40,165 bases of DNA from Chryseobacterium gleum (GCA_945888595.1 CAMDAO010000007.1:1-40165); one strand, 5' to 3'; counted from the first letter of the stretch, positions 25,795-34,546 are shown. Numbers and translations: made by a program. Notes: generated from the sequence alone by a model not told the origin.

Positions 25795-27954
25795 ATGAAA
25801 AACATACTATTTTTAATTCTTTTTTCTTTACCATTAACCATTTTATCGCAAATAACAGAAAAGCAAGTTCGGTTAATGGCTAAAGAAGCGCCTGAACCTC
25901 AATTAATCATTGAAAGTTCAAGTTTTGTTCAAGAAGGACAATTATTTTATGCATCTATACTTGTTGATCGATTACTGCAATTTGATTCCTTAAGTGCCAA
26001 TTATAACTATAGAAAAGGGTATTTGCTATTAACTTCAAAATTTGATTACCTCGGTGCCATGAAACACTTCAATTTTGCGATTCCGACGGCAAATACAGAT
26101 TATGATTTATTTTCAATCACTGATACTACTTGCCCGATTGATATCTATTATTATTTAGGTAATTGTTACCATTTGGACGAGCAACTGGAAAAAGCAAAAG
26201 AATTATACACTAAATTTTCTAATTTGAGTGAAAGTAGCAATGCATTGCTTGTGCAAGCAAATTTAAATTTAATTCAATGCGATATTGCTGAAAATTTGAT
26301 GTCGACGCCTAAAAAGTCGAAAATTAATAATATTGGAAGCGCTATTAATACTGAATATCCTGAGTATTCACCCGTCATTTCCTTAGATGGCCAAGCTTTG
26401 TATTTCACCTCGAGAAGACCTTGGGAAGACGGATCAACGAAGCAATACAGAGATCCGTATTTACATAACTATCCTGAAGATATTTATATCAGTTACAAAG
26501 ATCGTGATCCAAAAACAAACGAATTTTTCTGGAATCCGCCTATGAAACTTGATTTCTGTGAAGGAAAAAGAAACGAAGCTACAATTGCTATCAGTCCTGA
26601 TGAAAGAAGAATCTATGTGTATCAAGATAATACAGGAGGAGGTGATATTTTCTATTCTGATTTTAAAACAACTGCTTTTCAGCAAGTACAACCGGTAGAT
26701 ATTAAGAATGTAAATACTAAATCTTGGGAAACACATTGCACTGTCACGACAGATGGATTAAACATCTATTTCGTTTCGGATAGACCAGGAGGATTAGGCG
26801 GTCGTGACATTTACCGAATTGTCAAATTACCAGATGGAAGTTGGAGTATGCCAAAAAACCTTGGACCAACCATCAACAGCCCTTTTGATGAAGATTCTCC
26901 ATTTATTGGAGCAGATAATAAAACACTTTACTATTCAAGCAATGGTGCTGAAAGCATGGGTGGATTTGATATATTTTACTCTCTAAGAGATGAATCTAAT
27001 AATTGGTCATTGCCAAAAAATCTTGGTTATCCAATCAACAGAACGGGTGATGACTTATTTTACACGACTACGGTTGATGGAACAAAAGGTTATTTCACAT
27101 CGTTTAGAAGAGATGGTTTTGGAGAAAAGGATATCTATGAAATTGAAAATGATGAATTGGGTATTAAAAGTGTTTCTGCTCTGCGAGGTGTCATACATAC
27201 CGCTTACAATAAACCATTACCAACTGGGATTTCACTGAAGGTAAAATGTACGAATTGCGATAATAGCGACGTAACAGAAATTTTTCCTCGATTAAGAGAT
27301 GGTTCGTTTTTTGATCCTTTGGTGAAATGCAAGGAATACGAAGTTTCTTATTTACATGATTCTCAAGAATTTTTCTCTGAAAAATTTAGCACTGATTGTC
27401 TTTCAGAATATACTGAAGTCTACAGAGAGCTTTTATTAGATGTAGAAAATATGAAATTTGTACAAATAGAAGACACGATAGGAAAAAGCTATGATGCCTT
27501 TATGAAGATGGAGTCACTTTCTGCTGATGTGAAAATTTCAGAAACAGAAACTGTTAATGTTTCAGTTGGAACAGACTTGTCCACTTTAATTGAAATTAAT
27601 CCTATTTATTTTGACTTAGATAAAGCAATTATTAGACCTGACGCAATGATTGAATTGGATAAAATTGTGAAAATCATGAATCAAAATCCTACTATGGTCA
27701 TTGAATTAGGATCTCATACGGATTGTAGAGCATCAAAATCATATAATATGAAATTATCTGATCGAAGAGCAAAAGCCTCAGCCGCTTATATTAAGAAAAG
27801 AATAGTTGGCGGTTCACGTATCTATGGAAAAGGGTACGGAGAATCAATGTTGAAAAATGGTTGTGCATGCGAAGGTACCGTCGTTTCAACTTGTACAGAA
27901 GAAGAACATCAATTGAATAGGCGAACAGAGTTTGTTATCAAAAAATTTAATTAA
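25795..27954 (+). CDS. PorE-like OmpA protein with TPR and PD40 propeller domains
   Basis: 719 residues. The signal peptide ends near 19 (TILSQ). A TPR-like helical region (about 45-165) is followed by a PD40/WD40-like propeller at about 180-455 with repeated SPDERRIYV, DGLNIYFVSDRPGG, GGRDIYR, GGFDIFYS and FGEKDIYE motifs. A carboxypeptidase-regulatory-like beta domain (about 458-545) precedes a C-terminal OmpA domain (about 600-719: NPIYFDLDKAIIRPDA, LGSHTDCR, LSDRRAKASA, LNRRTEFVI). This order is that of PorE, which links the type IX secretion machinery to peptidoglycan, but Bacteroidota encode several paralogues with it. Calling it PorE would need orthology evidence. Confidence 0.85.
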   Translation: MKNILFLILFSLPLTILSQITEKQVRLMAKEAPEPQLIIESSSFVQEGQLFYASILVDRLLQFDSLSANYNYRKGYLLLTSKFDYLGAMKHFNFAIPTANTDYDLFSITDTTCPIDIYYYLGNCYHLDEQLEKAKELYTKFSNLSESSNALLVQANLNLIQCDIAENLMSTPKKSKINNIGSAINTEYPEYSPVISLDGQALYFTSRRPWEDGSTKQYRDPYLHNYPEDIYISYKDRDPKTNEFFWNPPMKLDFCEGKRNEATIAISPDERRIYVYQDNTGGGDIFYSDFKTTAFQQVQPVDIKNVNTKSWETHCTVTTDGLNIYFVSDRPGGLGGRDIYRIVKLPDGSWSMPKNLGPTINSPFDEDSPFIGADNKTLYYSSNGAESMGGFDIFYSLRDESNNWSLPKNLGYPINRTGDDLFYTTTVDGTKGYFTSFRRDGFGEKDIYEIENDELGIKSVSALRGVIHTAYNKPLPTGISLKVKCTNCDNSDVTEIFPRLRDGSFFDPLVKCKEYEVSYLHDSQEFFSEKFSTDCLSEYTEVYRELLLDVENMKFVQIEDTIGKSYDAFMKMESLSADVKISETETVNVSVGTDLSTLIEINPIYFDLDKAIIRPDAMIELDKIVKIMNQNPTMVIELGSHTDCRASKSYNMKLSDRRAKASAAYIKKRIVGGSRIYGKGYGESMLKNGCACEGTVVSTCTEEEHQLNRRTEFVIKKFN

Positions 27955-27963
27955 AACTGAATA

Positions 27964-27992
27964 GCCTCTTTCAATGAAAGAGGTTTTTTTTT
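27964..27992 (+). terminator. Rho-independent terminator of the PorE-like gene
   Basis: CCTCTTTC (27965-27972) pairs perfectly with GAAAGAGG (27976-27983) around an AAT loop, extended by one G-T pair, and nine T residues follow. Confidence 0.9.
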
Positions 27993-28055
27993 GCTTATTA
28001 TAGACTTAAAACTTGTCTTTTTACATTTTTCACTTTATCATCGCTACATTAATTT

Positions 28056-28063
28056 TATATTTG
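28056..28063 (+). promoter_or_regulatory. -7 promoter element of the exonuclease gene
   Basis: TATATTTG is a full match to TAnnTTTG, 20 bases before ATG 28084. It lies downstream of the longer open frame's first ATG (27991), which supports 28084 as the real start. The region near -33 has only TTTA (28034-28037). Confidence 0.55.
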
Positions 28064-28083
28064 TAACAGAATTATATAATCGT

Positions 28084-28986
28084 ATGAATTTATCTTTAAA
28101 ACGACCTTTGGCAATTTTTGATCTTGAAACAACAGGTTTAAATATTACCCAAGATAGAATAGTAGAAATTGCTATAATAAAAGCAAACCCAGATGGCAGT
28201 GAAGAACATTTTGTGAGAAGGATCAATCCAGAGATGGCTATCCCGAACGAAACAAGTTTAATTCATGGAATATATGACCAAGACATTGTCAACGAACCAA
28301 CATTTTCTCAAATCGCCGATGAGTTGGTTGATTTTATTGGAGACGCAGATTTAGCAGGTTATAATTCTAATAAATTTGATATTCCTGTTTTGTCAGAAGA
28401 ACTATTGAGAGTTGGAAATAACTTTGATGTTTCCAATAGAAAGTTTGTTGATGTGCAAAATATTTTTCATAAAATGGAACAGCGGACATTAGCTGCAGCC
28501 TATTTATTTTATTGCAAAAAGAATATAGAAAATGCCCACAATGCTTTAGCAGATACATCCGCAACGTGGGAAGTGCTAAAAGCGCAAGTTGAGAAATATG
28601 AGTCGATAGAAAATAACATTGATTTTCTATCTGAATTCTCCACAGCAGGAAACTTTAATCTACTTGACTTTGCTGGAAGATTAGCCATCAATGATGACGG
28701 AGAGGCGGTATATAATTTTGGGAAAAATAAAGGAAAAACAATTAAAGAAATTTCAATTTCCGAGCCTGGTTATTATGGATGGATGCTAAATGCTGATTTC
28801 CCTTTGTATACAAAACAATGTTTGCGAAATGAGATGGAAAAAATAAAAAAAACTATTCCAGTAGCAGCGATAGAACCAGTCGAAAAAGTTAGAAAAAAAT
28901 TAAGAGAAGAGCCAATTGTTATTAAGCAAGAATCAACTGAATCGCTAGAAGATAAATTAGCTGCCTTAAAGAATAAATTTAAATAA
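28084..28986 (+). CDS. DEDDh 3'-5' exonuclease (DnaQ-like) with C-terminal DUF3820-like domain
   Basis: 300 residues. The exonuclease fold shows all three motifs: D13 and E15 in IFDLETTG, D99 in NSNKFDIPVL, and H152/D157 in AHNALADTS. Residues about 209-245 (NFGKNKGKTIKEI...YGWML) match the short FGK-x-KGK module called DUF3820, here fused to the nuclease. The family covers DNA polymerase III epsilon and other DNA or RNA trimming enzymes. This pairing occurs in many Bacteroidota and the substrate cannot be set from sequence. A charged tail with coiled-coil character (about 255-300) follows. The FAH-family gene starts 9 bases downstream, so the two are probably co-transcribed. Confidence 0.87.
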   Translation: MNLSLKRPLAIFDLETTGLNITQDRIVEIAIIKANPDGSEEHFVRRINPEMAIPNETSLIHGIYDQDIVNEPTFSQIADELVDFIGDADLAGYNSNKFDIPVLSEELLRVGNNFDVSNRKFVDVQNIFHKMEQRTLAAAYLFYCKKNIENAHNALADTSATWEVLKAQVEKYESIENNIDFLSEFSTAGNFNLLDFAGRLAINDDGEAVYNFGKNKGKTIKEISISEPGYYGWMLNADFPLYTKQCLRNEMEKIKKTIPVAAIEPVEKVRKKLREEPIVIKQESTESLEDKLAALKNKFK

Positions 28987-28995
28987 AATCGAGGA

Positions 28996-29607
28996 ATGAA
29001 AATAATTTGTATAGGAAGAAATTATGCAGATCATGCAAAAGAAATGAAATCAGAGATTCCAACCACTCCTATGTTCTTTATGAAGCCCGATACTGCTTAT
29101 TTAAAGCCAGGAAATCCTTTTTTCTATCCTTCATTTACCAAAGATCTGCATTATGAATGTGAACTTGTTGTGAAAATATGTAAAGTAGGGAAAAATATTT
29201 CAGAGAAATTTGCACATAATTATTACAGTGAAATTGGCTTAGGAATCGACTTTACAGCAAGAGATTTACAAGAGATTTGCAAATCAAAAGGGCATCCCTG
29301 GGAAATAGCAAAATCTTTTGAGCACAGCGCTCCCATTTCAAAAGAATTCATAAATAAAGCGGATCTAGATTGGGAAAACCTTCAATTTTCTCTGCAAAAA
29401 AATGAAGAAGTTGTTCAAATTGGACATGTGAAAGATATGATTTTCTCTATCGATCAATTAATTGTATATCTATCTCAATTTATGACCTTAAAAACGGGTG
29501 ATTTAATTTATACAGGAACACCATCTGGTGTGGGCCCAGTGAAAATTGGAGATAAATTGACTGGATTTATTAAGGATAGAAAAATGTTTGATGTTCATAT
29601 TAAATAA
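28996..29607 (+). CDS. Fumarylacetoacetate hydrolase (FAH) family protein
   Basis: 203 residues, a compact single-domain member like E. coli YcgM. Metal ligands are E54 and E56 in LHYECELVV and D85 in GLGIDFTARDLQ. The motifs GRNYADHAKE at the start and DLIYTGTPSGVGP near the end are typical. Members hydrolyse acylpyruvates or decarboxylate oxaloacetate, and the C-terminal TGTPSGVG segment is shared by all of them. It is cytoplasmic and lies in a likely two-gene operon behind the exonuclease. The pairing gives no clear metabolic hint. Confidence 0.9.
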   Translation: MKIICIGRNYADHAKEMKSEIPTTPMFFMKPDTAYLKPGNPFFYPSFTKDLHYECELVVKICKVGKNISEKFAHNYYSEIGLGIDFTARDLQEICKSKGHPWEIAKSFEHSAPISKEFINKADLDWENLQFSLQKNEEVVQIGHVKDMIFSIDQLIVYLSQFMTLKTGDLIYTGTPSGVGPVKIGDKLTGFIKDRKMFDVHIK

Positions 29608-29617
29608 ACATCAGTAC

Positions 29618-31012
29618 TCATTTTCCTTTTGCCTTAACGACAATTAAAATAGTGTACAACATTATTTTAAAATCCAATGCGAGTGTTCTATTTTTAATGT
29701 ATAAGAGATCAAATTTCATCCTCTTTAACATTTCTTCAATGTTTTCAGCGTAGCCATATTTCACTTGACCCCAAGATGTAATTCCCGGCCTTACGTTGGT
29801 TAATTGCAAAAATTGCGGCTCCACTTCTATAATTTGATCGATATAAAATTGACGCTCCGGTCGCGGTCCTACGAGTGACATTTCTCCCCTTAAAACATTA
29901 TAAAATTGAGGAAATTCATCAAATCTCAATTTACGCATATATCTTCCCACTTTTGTGATTCGAGGATCATTTTCACATGACAACTGTGGTCCAGCATTTT
30001 CCGCATCAGTATACATTGTTCTAAATTTAATGATATTGAAAGGAATACCATTTAGTCCTACCCGTTCTTGCTTAAAAAAGATGGGGCCTTTTGAAGATGT
30101 TTTCACAGCGATTGCCATTATTACATAAAAAGGCAATAAAAGAATGATTGAAACAACAGAAATCACAAAATCTAAAATCCGTTTTACAATCTGCTGACCG
30201 ACAGGCATCGAATCTGAATTTACCTCAAAAAGTAAAGCTCCAAAAAGATTATTCATCTTCACCGATCCTAATAAAAGGTCATACATATCTGGCGATATTT
30301 TTATTTTAATATTTCCTCCTTCTATCCTAGATATTATGTTTCTTAGGCGAGCGTGATCACTAATTTCTAAGGCAATAATTACTTCTTCAATTTTATTTTC
30401 TCGCAAGATAAGATCCAGATTATTCACGTGACCCAAATAGGTCAGTTGTGATTCAAGCGCTTTGTCTACCCCATTTAAATTAACAAACCCGACAAATTGA
30501 TTACCAATACCTTTGGGTAAGTTTAGTATTTCATTGTAGATAGCCACAGCTTTTTCACTTCCGCCGATTAACAAGGTTCTAAATCCACTTCTATTTTGAT
30601 GCACTTTCTTGACAATAAAGCTGACTAAAAAAATACGAGGAATAAAAGAAAAACTGAAATAAATTGAAAATAAGATTAGAATTGACTTATAATACAACTG
30701 ATAGTCCTTCACGTTATCATCTAAAAGAAAAAGGAAAAAGAGTATTATTGTTCCAACGACAGAACTAAAGAAAGTATAACTGAAAATTTTAAGCCTATAT
30801 AATCTTCTCACATCATAATAAGTACCTTGTAATAAATAGATTGCTATCCAAATAAATGGCACTAAGAAAATACCGCGATAAAACGTAGAATCTACAGTGA
30901 ACACTTGATTTTCAATGTACGTTTTTCGACAATAATAAAAAACACCCCACGACAAAGAAGCTGACAACCAATCTATTAAAATAAAAATAATCGTTAATAA
31001 ACTTCGAAACAT
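29618..31012 (-). CDS. Polyprenyl-phosphate sugar-1-phosphate transferase (glycan initiation)
   Basis: 464 residues with the standard architecture of exopolysaccharide initiating enzymes (WbaP/WcaJ type). Four N-terminal membrane helices span about 3-130, and a Rossmann-like cytoplasmic domain lies at about 143-260 (FRTLLIGGSEKAV). A re-entrant or fifth helix (VKRILDFVISVVSIILLLPF) leads into the catalytic domain: FFKQERVGLNG, KFRTM at 329-333, the essential Asp-Glu pair D365/E366 in LRFDEFPQFYNV, GPRPE at 382-386 and VRPGITSWGQV. It transfers a hexose-1-phosphate from a nucleotide sugar to undecaprenyl phosphate. The sugar is not determinable. It starts 3 bases behind the lipoprotein gene. 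Confidence 0.93.
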   Translation of the reverse strand: MFRSLLTIIFILIDWLSASLSWGVFYYCRKTYIENQVFTVDSTFYRGIFLVPFIWIAIYLLQGTYYDVRRLYRLKIFSYTFFSSVVGTIILFFLFLLDDNVKDYQLYYKSILILFSIYFSFSFIPRIFLVSFIVKKVHQNRSGFRTLLIGGSEKAVAIYNEILNLPKGIGNQFVGFVNLNGVDKALESQLTYLGHVNNLDLILRENKIEEVIIALEISDHARLRNIISRIEGGNIKIKISPDMYDLLLGSVKMNNLFGALLFEVNSDSMPVGQQIVKRILDFVISVVSIILLLPFYVIMAIAVKTSSKGPIFFKQERVGLNGIPFNIIKFRTMYTDAENAGPQLSCENDPRITKVGRYMRKLRFDEFPQFYNVLRGEMSLVGPRPERQFYIDQIIEVEPQFLQLTNVRPGITSWGQVKYGYAENIEEMLKRMKFDLLYIKNRTLALDFKIMLYTILIVVKAKGK

Positions 31013-31015
31013 AAA

Positions 31016-31879
31016 TTAGAAATAAACTACTTTAATATTATCAATACAAATTTCGCCAGCACCTAAACCGGTCTCTAAATAAGCTTGAAAACTCATCTGA
31101 TAGTAGGAAGCAGTAGTGTAGAACGACACAATTTCTTTGATGTCAATATAAATTTTCTTCCACTTGATTGAAGACGTTTCTTGTTTGTTTAATTGTACAT
31201 TTTGATTTGGCTTCACATCCGTTGGAGAAATCGCTAAAACGCCCGTAGTTAGAGAATTCGTATTATAATAATCTATTTCTAAATACACTTCCTTCCCTCC
31301 TTTTGGTAACACCAAATGTTCTGTTGTATAGGCAATCCAACTTGAATCTGCAGGCGTTAGTGTAACGTGACCATAATAATTTCCATATTTCAAAATGAGA
31401 GGATCATTCGCCGAAGTAATTTGAGTCAAGGAATTAGGATCATTCTCAATTTGCATTGCAGCATCTTCAAAATCCTCTATCCAAAATTTTGACCATGAAT
31501 AATAGCGCGTGACAGGATTTAGGGTAACTGTTTTATTTTGAACTAACTCCGTATTCACTTCATACACTTCCGTAAATGGGAATAATTTCTTAGTAGCTGA
31601 AATACCATTGTTTTTAATTGCAGGATAAATTTTGATATTTACATTTCCCTTCAGTAATAATGGGATTTTAAATGGGACTTCAAAAACACCAATTATTTTG
31701 TCATCAATGTACACCCAGGCATCGGTAAAATTATGTGTTAATTCCCCTTGATACATGGATGCCGATGTGTTCGCTTCCAAAGTCCAAGCATTCACTTCCA
31801 GCCAGGAAGGGTCCGGATTGTTTTTCAAGCAAGAAGAAAACAAAAAACCAACGAAAAGCAATGAAAATATAGTTCTCAT
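31016..31879 (-). CDS. Lipoprotein of unknown function next to the glycan-initiation gene
   Basis: 288 residues from MRTIFSLLFVGFLFSSC, where LFSSC is a clear lipobox, so the mature protein begins with an acylated cysteine near residue 17. An ATG three codons earlier coincides with the predicted transcription start and is rejected. The rest is beta-rich: an N-terminal region with WVYIDDKIIGVFEVPFKIPL reads like a PEGA-type or small beta-sandwich domain, and a C-terminal half with WIEDFEDAAMQ...VYLEIDYYN...GEICIDNIKV looks like a jelly-roll. I do not recognise a function. Tight coupling to the sugar-1-phosphate transferase (3 bases) suggests a part in surface glycan assembly. Confidence 0.75.
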   Translation of the reverse strand: MRTIFSLLFVGFLFSSCLKNNPDPSWLEVNAWTLEANTSASMYQGELTHNFTDAWVYIDDKIIGVFEVPFKIPLLLKGNVNIKIYPAIKNNGISATKKLFPFTEVYEVNTELVQNKTVTLNPVTRYYSWSKFWIEDFEDAAMQIENDPNSLTQITSANDPLILKYGNYYGHVTLTPADSSWIAYTTEHLVLPKGGKEVYLEIDYYNTNSLTTGVLAISPTDVKPNQNVQLNKQETSSIKWKKIYIDIKEIVSFYTTASYYQMSFQAYLETGLGAGEICIDNIKVVYF

Positions 31880-31892
31880 AAAGTGCATAGCC

Positions 31893-31900
31893 CAAATTTA
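31893..31900 (-). promoter_or_regulatory. -7 promoter element of the lipoprotein-transferase pair
   Basis: The minus strand reads TAAATTTG, a full match to TAnnTTTG, 14 bases before the ATG at 31879. It lies in the 22-base gap after the dehydrogenase gene, so the lipoprotein and transferase genes may be transcribed both from here and by read-through. Confidence 0.5.
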
Positions 31901-31910
31901 ACGCTAATTT

Positions 31911-32864
31911 TCAATAATTATTGTCAACGGCCGGAACATTTGAATGATTTAGAATATCTAAAATTTTATGAGCAACAATTAATGAGTTGTAACCATCATC
32001 TAACGAGACAATTGGATCTTTATCATTTACAATTACATCATAAAAAGATTTCAATTCATATTTAATTGGATTTAGGGCTTCAATCTCAGGTAAAGTAGAA
32101 ACAATTACTTTAGAATCACCAATATTTTTTAGAACTACTTCTTCCAGTTCATTGGTTAAAAAATTAACAGTAAGACATTTTTCTTTTTGAAAAAATTGCA
32201 TTTCATTCCTGTAAAATTTAGAAAGTCTACTTGCTGATAGATTAGCAACACAACCATTATCAAATTCTAATTTCACATTTACAATATCATTTTCCTTGCT
32301 AAAAACAGAAATTCCAGTAGCTGAAATTTTCCGTATTCCTGACTTAACGATAGTCAAAATAATATCTATATCACTCATCATAAGGTCCAAGACTAGCGAA
32401 ATTTCACTAGATTCTGCATTGTATTGTAGATGATTTTGAGCGTCAATTAATTTTGGTTTATTAATAGACGAAATACTTGCTAAATAAGCAGGATTAAACC
32501 GATTTGTAGAACCGACCTGAAATTTCACACTTGCTTCTCTCGAAAGATTAATAAATGACCGCGCTTCTTCTATTGTTTGCGTAATAGGTTTGTCGAGAAA
32601 TATATGTTTACTTTTTCTTAAAGCTAAAGTAGCTAATTCATAGTGTTTTAAAGTGGAAGATACTATATCAACACAATCCACTTTTTCTAACAAATCATCG
32701 TAAGATAAAAATCGTTTAACTGCATATACCTCAGATATTTGTTGCGCTTTTAGATCATCTGGCTCATAAAAACCTACTAATTCAAATTGATCGTTCAGTT
32801 CTATAAGCAAACGAATGTGGATTTTCGCCAAACCACTAGCTCCTAATACACCAATTTTAAGCAT
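31911..32864 (-). CDS. Gfo/Idh/MocA-family NAD(P)-dependent oxidoreductase
   Basis: 317 residues from MLKIGVLGASGLAKIH. The open frame extends 20 residues further, but that part precedes the Rossmann start and the predicted promoter. The nucleotide-binding motif is GVLGASGLAKIH at 5-16, and the family's EKP-like motif appears as LDKPITQT near 89. The C-terminal alpha/beta domain carries the dehydrogenase core with DLMMSDIDIIL, where the usual H-x-x-D is reduced to a D-I-D arrangement. Relatives oxidise or rearrange sugars, including nucleotide sugars for glycans. Its place before a lipoprotein and a sugar-1-phosphate transferase points to nucleotide-sugar formation. Confidence 0.85.
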   Translation of the reverse strand: MLKIGVLGASGLAKIHIRLLIELNDQFELVGFYEPDDLKAQQISEVYAVKRFLSYDDLLEKVDCVDIVSSTLKHYELATLALRKSKHIFLDKPITQTIEEARSFINLSREASVKFQVGSTNRFNPAYLASISSINKPKLIDAQNHLQYNAESSEISLVLDLMMSDIDIILTIVKSGIRKISATGISVFSKENDIVNVKLEFDNGCVANLSASRLSKFYRNEMQFFQKEKCLTVNFLTNELEEVVLKNIGDSKVIVSTLPEIEALNPIKYELKSFYDVIVNDKDPIVSLDDGYNSLIVAHKILDILNHSNVPAVDNNY

Positions 32865-32880
32865 CAGTTTCTTTTTTTTA

Positions 32881-32888
32881 CAAAAATA
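32881..32888 (-). promoter_or_regulatory. -7 promoter element of the Gfo/Idh/MocA gene
   Basis: The minus strand reads TATTTTTG 16 bases before the ATG at 32864, which supports that start over the longer open frame beginning at 32924. No -33 motif is visible. Confidence 0.5.
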
Positions 32889-33102
32889 GCTCACCTTACT
32901 CATTGTTTGAATGCGCTCCTTCAATTTTTATTAACAACGAAAACTAAATAAGTCGATTGTTTTATTTCCATTTACCCTAGTGTCCGAATTATTTTTGTTT
33001 GTCCAACCACCTGTTGAAAGCTCATTATAACGTATTTTATTTCATTTCGGAAAATATTTAAAATAAAATCGAATTTAATGCTTAAATAAAATTTGGAAAT
33101 AC

Positions 33103-33110
33103 TATATTTG
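33103..33110 (+). promoter_or_regulatory. -7 promoter element of tRNA-His
   Basis: TATATTTG fully matches TAnnTTTG and ends 13 bases before the first base of the tRNA. A start near 33117 would give a leader of about 7 bases. Confidence 0.6.
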
Positions 33111-33123
33111 CACTCTTCAAAAT

Positions 33124-33201
33124 GGAGGCTATAGCTCAGTCGGTTAGAGCGACGGTTTGTGGTACCGTAGGTCGTGGGTTCGATCCCCACTAGCCTCCCC
33201 A
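33124..33201 (+). tRNA. tRNA-His (anticodon GTG)
   Basis: A full cloverleaf of 78 bases. The acceptor stem GAGGCTA (33125-33131) pairs with TAGCCTC (33191-33197). The extra G-1 unique to tRNA-His is encoded at 33124, opposite C73 at 33198. CCA is encoded at 33199-33201. The D-arm is GCTCAGTCGGTTAGAGC. The anticodon stem ACGGT/ACCGT closes the loop TTGTGGT with anticodon GTG, and the T-arm reads GTGGGTTCGATCCCCAC. It has its own promoter and a hairpin behind it. Confidence 0.98.
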
Positions 33202-33209
33202 AAAAAAAG

Positions 33210-33246
33210 AAAGAGTAATTTACGAAAGTTGTTGCTCTTTTTTCTT
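33210..33246 (+). terminator. Likely terminator of tRNA-His
   Basis: AAAGAGTAA (33210-33218) pairs with TTGCTCTTT (33232-33240, one G-T pair) across a 13-base loop, followed by TTTCTT. It starts 8 bases after the tRNA. Confidence 0.6.
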
Positions 33247-33287
33247 AAAATCTAGTCCTAAAAAAGCATTTCGATTATTTTCTATGT

Positions 33288-33653
33288 ATGAAGAAAATTA
33301 AAATTATTATTATTTTCATTTTCCTCATAATTACTTACTACAGTTTAAGACTTCCTGACCCTAAAAGTTTAACCGTACATATAAATGATAAATTGGGGCA
33401 CTTTTTAGCATATGCATCTTTAGCAATTAACGTTCTATTAGTATGTAATTTAGTAAAAGAAAAACTCATTGGAATTATTCTGATGATCAGCTATGGATTT
33501 CTTATGGAATTCTTTCAGGGATTTGTTCCAGGAAGAGATCCTTCTTTTTTAGACATGATTGCCAACTCTAGCGGAATCCTTGTTGGTTTGGTGATTTTTT
33601 TACTGTTCAAAAAACAAATAATTGCTATTTATACGAAAATACATGTTTTGTAA
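33288..33653 (+). CDS. VanZ-family membrane protein
   Basis: 121 residues with about four hydrophobic helices. The family pattern is clear: an early DKLGHFLAYASLAI between the first and second helices, then MEFFQGFVPGRDPSFLDMIANSSGILVG. VanZ gives low-level teicoplanin resistance in Enterococcus, but short members like this are widespread in Bacteroidota with no shown role, so resistance should not be assumed. It is a single gene after tRNA-His. Confidence 0.85.
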   Translation: MKKIKIIIIFIFLIITYYSLRLPDPKSLTVHINDKLGHFLAYASLAINVLLVCNLVKEKLIGIILMISYGFLMEFFQGFVPGRDPSFLDMIANSSGILVGLVIFLLFKKQIIAIYTKIHVL

Positions 33654-33775
33654 ATTGAAAAATATTTAATAACTAGAGCAATCGACAACTTCTTATTGTA
33701 AAGTGATCACTTTTTATTTTCACTTGTTGAATATTACTACTTTCGTCAAATGATATTATTTTTATAATCCCCATT

Positions 33776-34474
33776 ATGATAGATTTATCACACGCTGATA
33801 ACCAAATTCAAAGTGTCACTAATTTTAAAGACCTTGTTTCGACAACTTTTCAAGGGCAACTTAATGCGCTTTATTGGCATCGTGAAATAAATGGTGATTT
33901 TTCTGAAATTGTTAAAAAGATAGAGCTAAATGATACAATTATTGAACTGGAAGAAGAAGAACTTCGTGAACTTCACCTGAGTGAAATGGGACAAATTGCT
34001 CGTGAAATTCTTTTAAATGATTTGAAGTTATTGACAGCACATGGCGCATCTCCAATTCTAAACGTGATTAAGTGTTATGAACGACATGATGCCTACCCAT
34101 TTTTCCCCACTGATGTTTATTCTTTTCATGTAGATAGATCACCGATACCTGTCGATACATTTTTATGCACGTACTATGGAGAGTCGAGTGAAATATTAGC
34201 CAATTCTCAAGCCCAGCAAAAAATACTTATTCCCGAAATCCGTGACGAACTTAAAAAAATATATGATGGAAGAGATGAAGGTTTTGAATCATTTTTAATT
34301 GAACATTTCTTTGATCTGCATTATGAAGTTAATCCTAAGGCCTGCCCAACTAAATTAGGTCTTGGTCACGTATGGAGATTAGCTACTGATCACCCTAATA
34401 GTCAAGTTCCTCCCTGTATTCACCGCGCACCTGTTGAAAAAATTGGTCAGAACCGCTTATTATTAATATGTTAA
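33776..34474 (+). CDS. DUF1826-like protein, possible Fe(II)/2-oxoglutarate oxygenase fold
   Basis: 232 residues, with no signal peptide or membrane helix. The C-terminal half has FHVDRSPIPVDTFLCTYYG (H-x-D, near residues 121-139) and IHRAPVEKIGQNRLLLIC at the end. I associate this with DUF1826 proteins and with the H-x-D...H...R layout of jelly-roll oxygenases. The N-terminal half is acidic and helical (IIELEEEELRELHLSEM). The assignment is from memory and moderate. Some DUF1826 genes sit in zinc-responsive clusters, but no such neighbour or Zur-like site is seen here. Substrate and reaction are unknown. Confidence 0.6.
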   Translation: MIDLSHADNQIQSVTNFKDLVSTTFQGQLNALYWHREINGDFSEIVKKIELNDTIIELEEEELRELHLSEMGQIAREILLNDLKLLTAHGASPILNVIKCYERHDAYPFFPTDVYSFHVDRSPIPVDTFLCTYYGESSEILANSQAQQKILIPEIRDELKKIYDGRDEGFESFLIEHFFDLHYEVNPKACPTKLGLGHVWRLATDHPNSQVPPCIHRAPVEKIGQNRLLLIC

Positions 34475-34546
34475 AACCACTTTTAAAAAACAACGAATTG
34501 TTCTTTAGAAGAAATTAAATGTGCTGTAATCAATATATTTCATCTT

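Noticed and set aside
32972-33202. Minus-strand open frame over the tRNA-His region beginning MGRLVGIEPTT
   Set aside because: It is antisense to a perfect tRNA. This peptide start is a familiar artefact of translating tRNA genes.
33288-33653. Antibiotic (teicoplanin) resistance gene vanZ
   Set aside because: Only the family matches. No van cluster is nearby, and short VanZ-like proteins are widespread without a resistance role.
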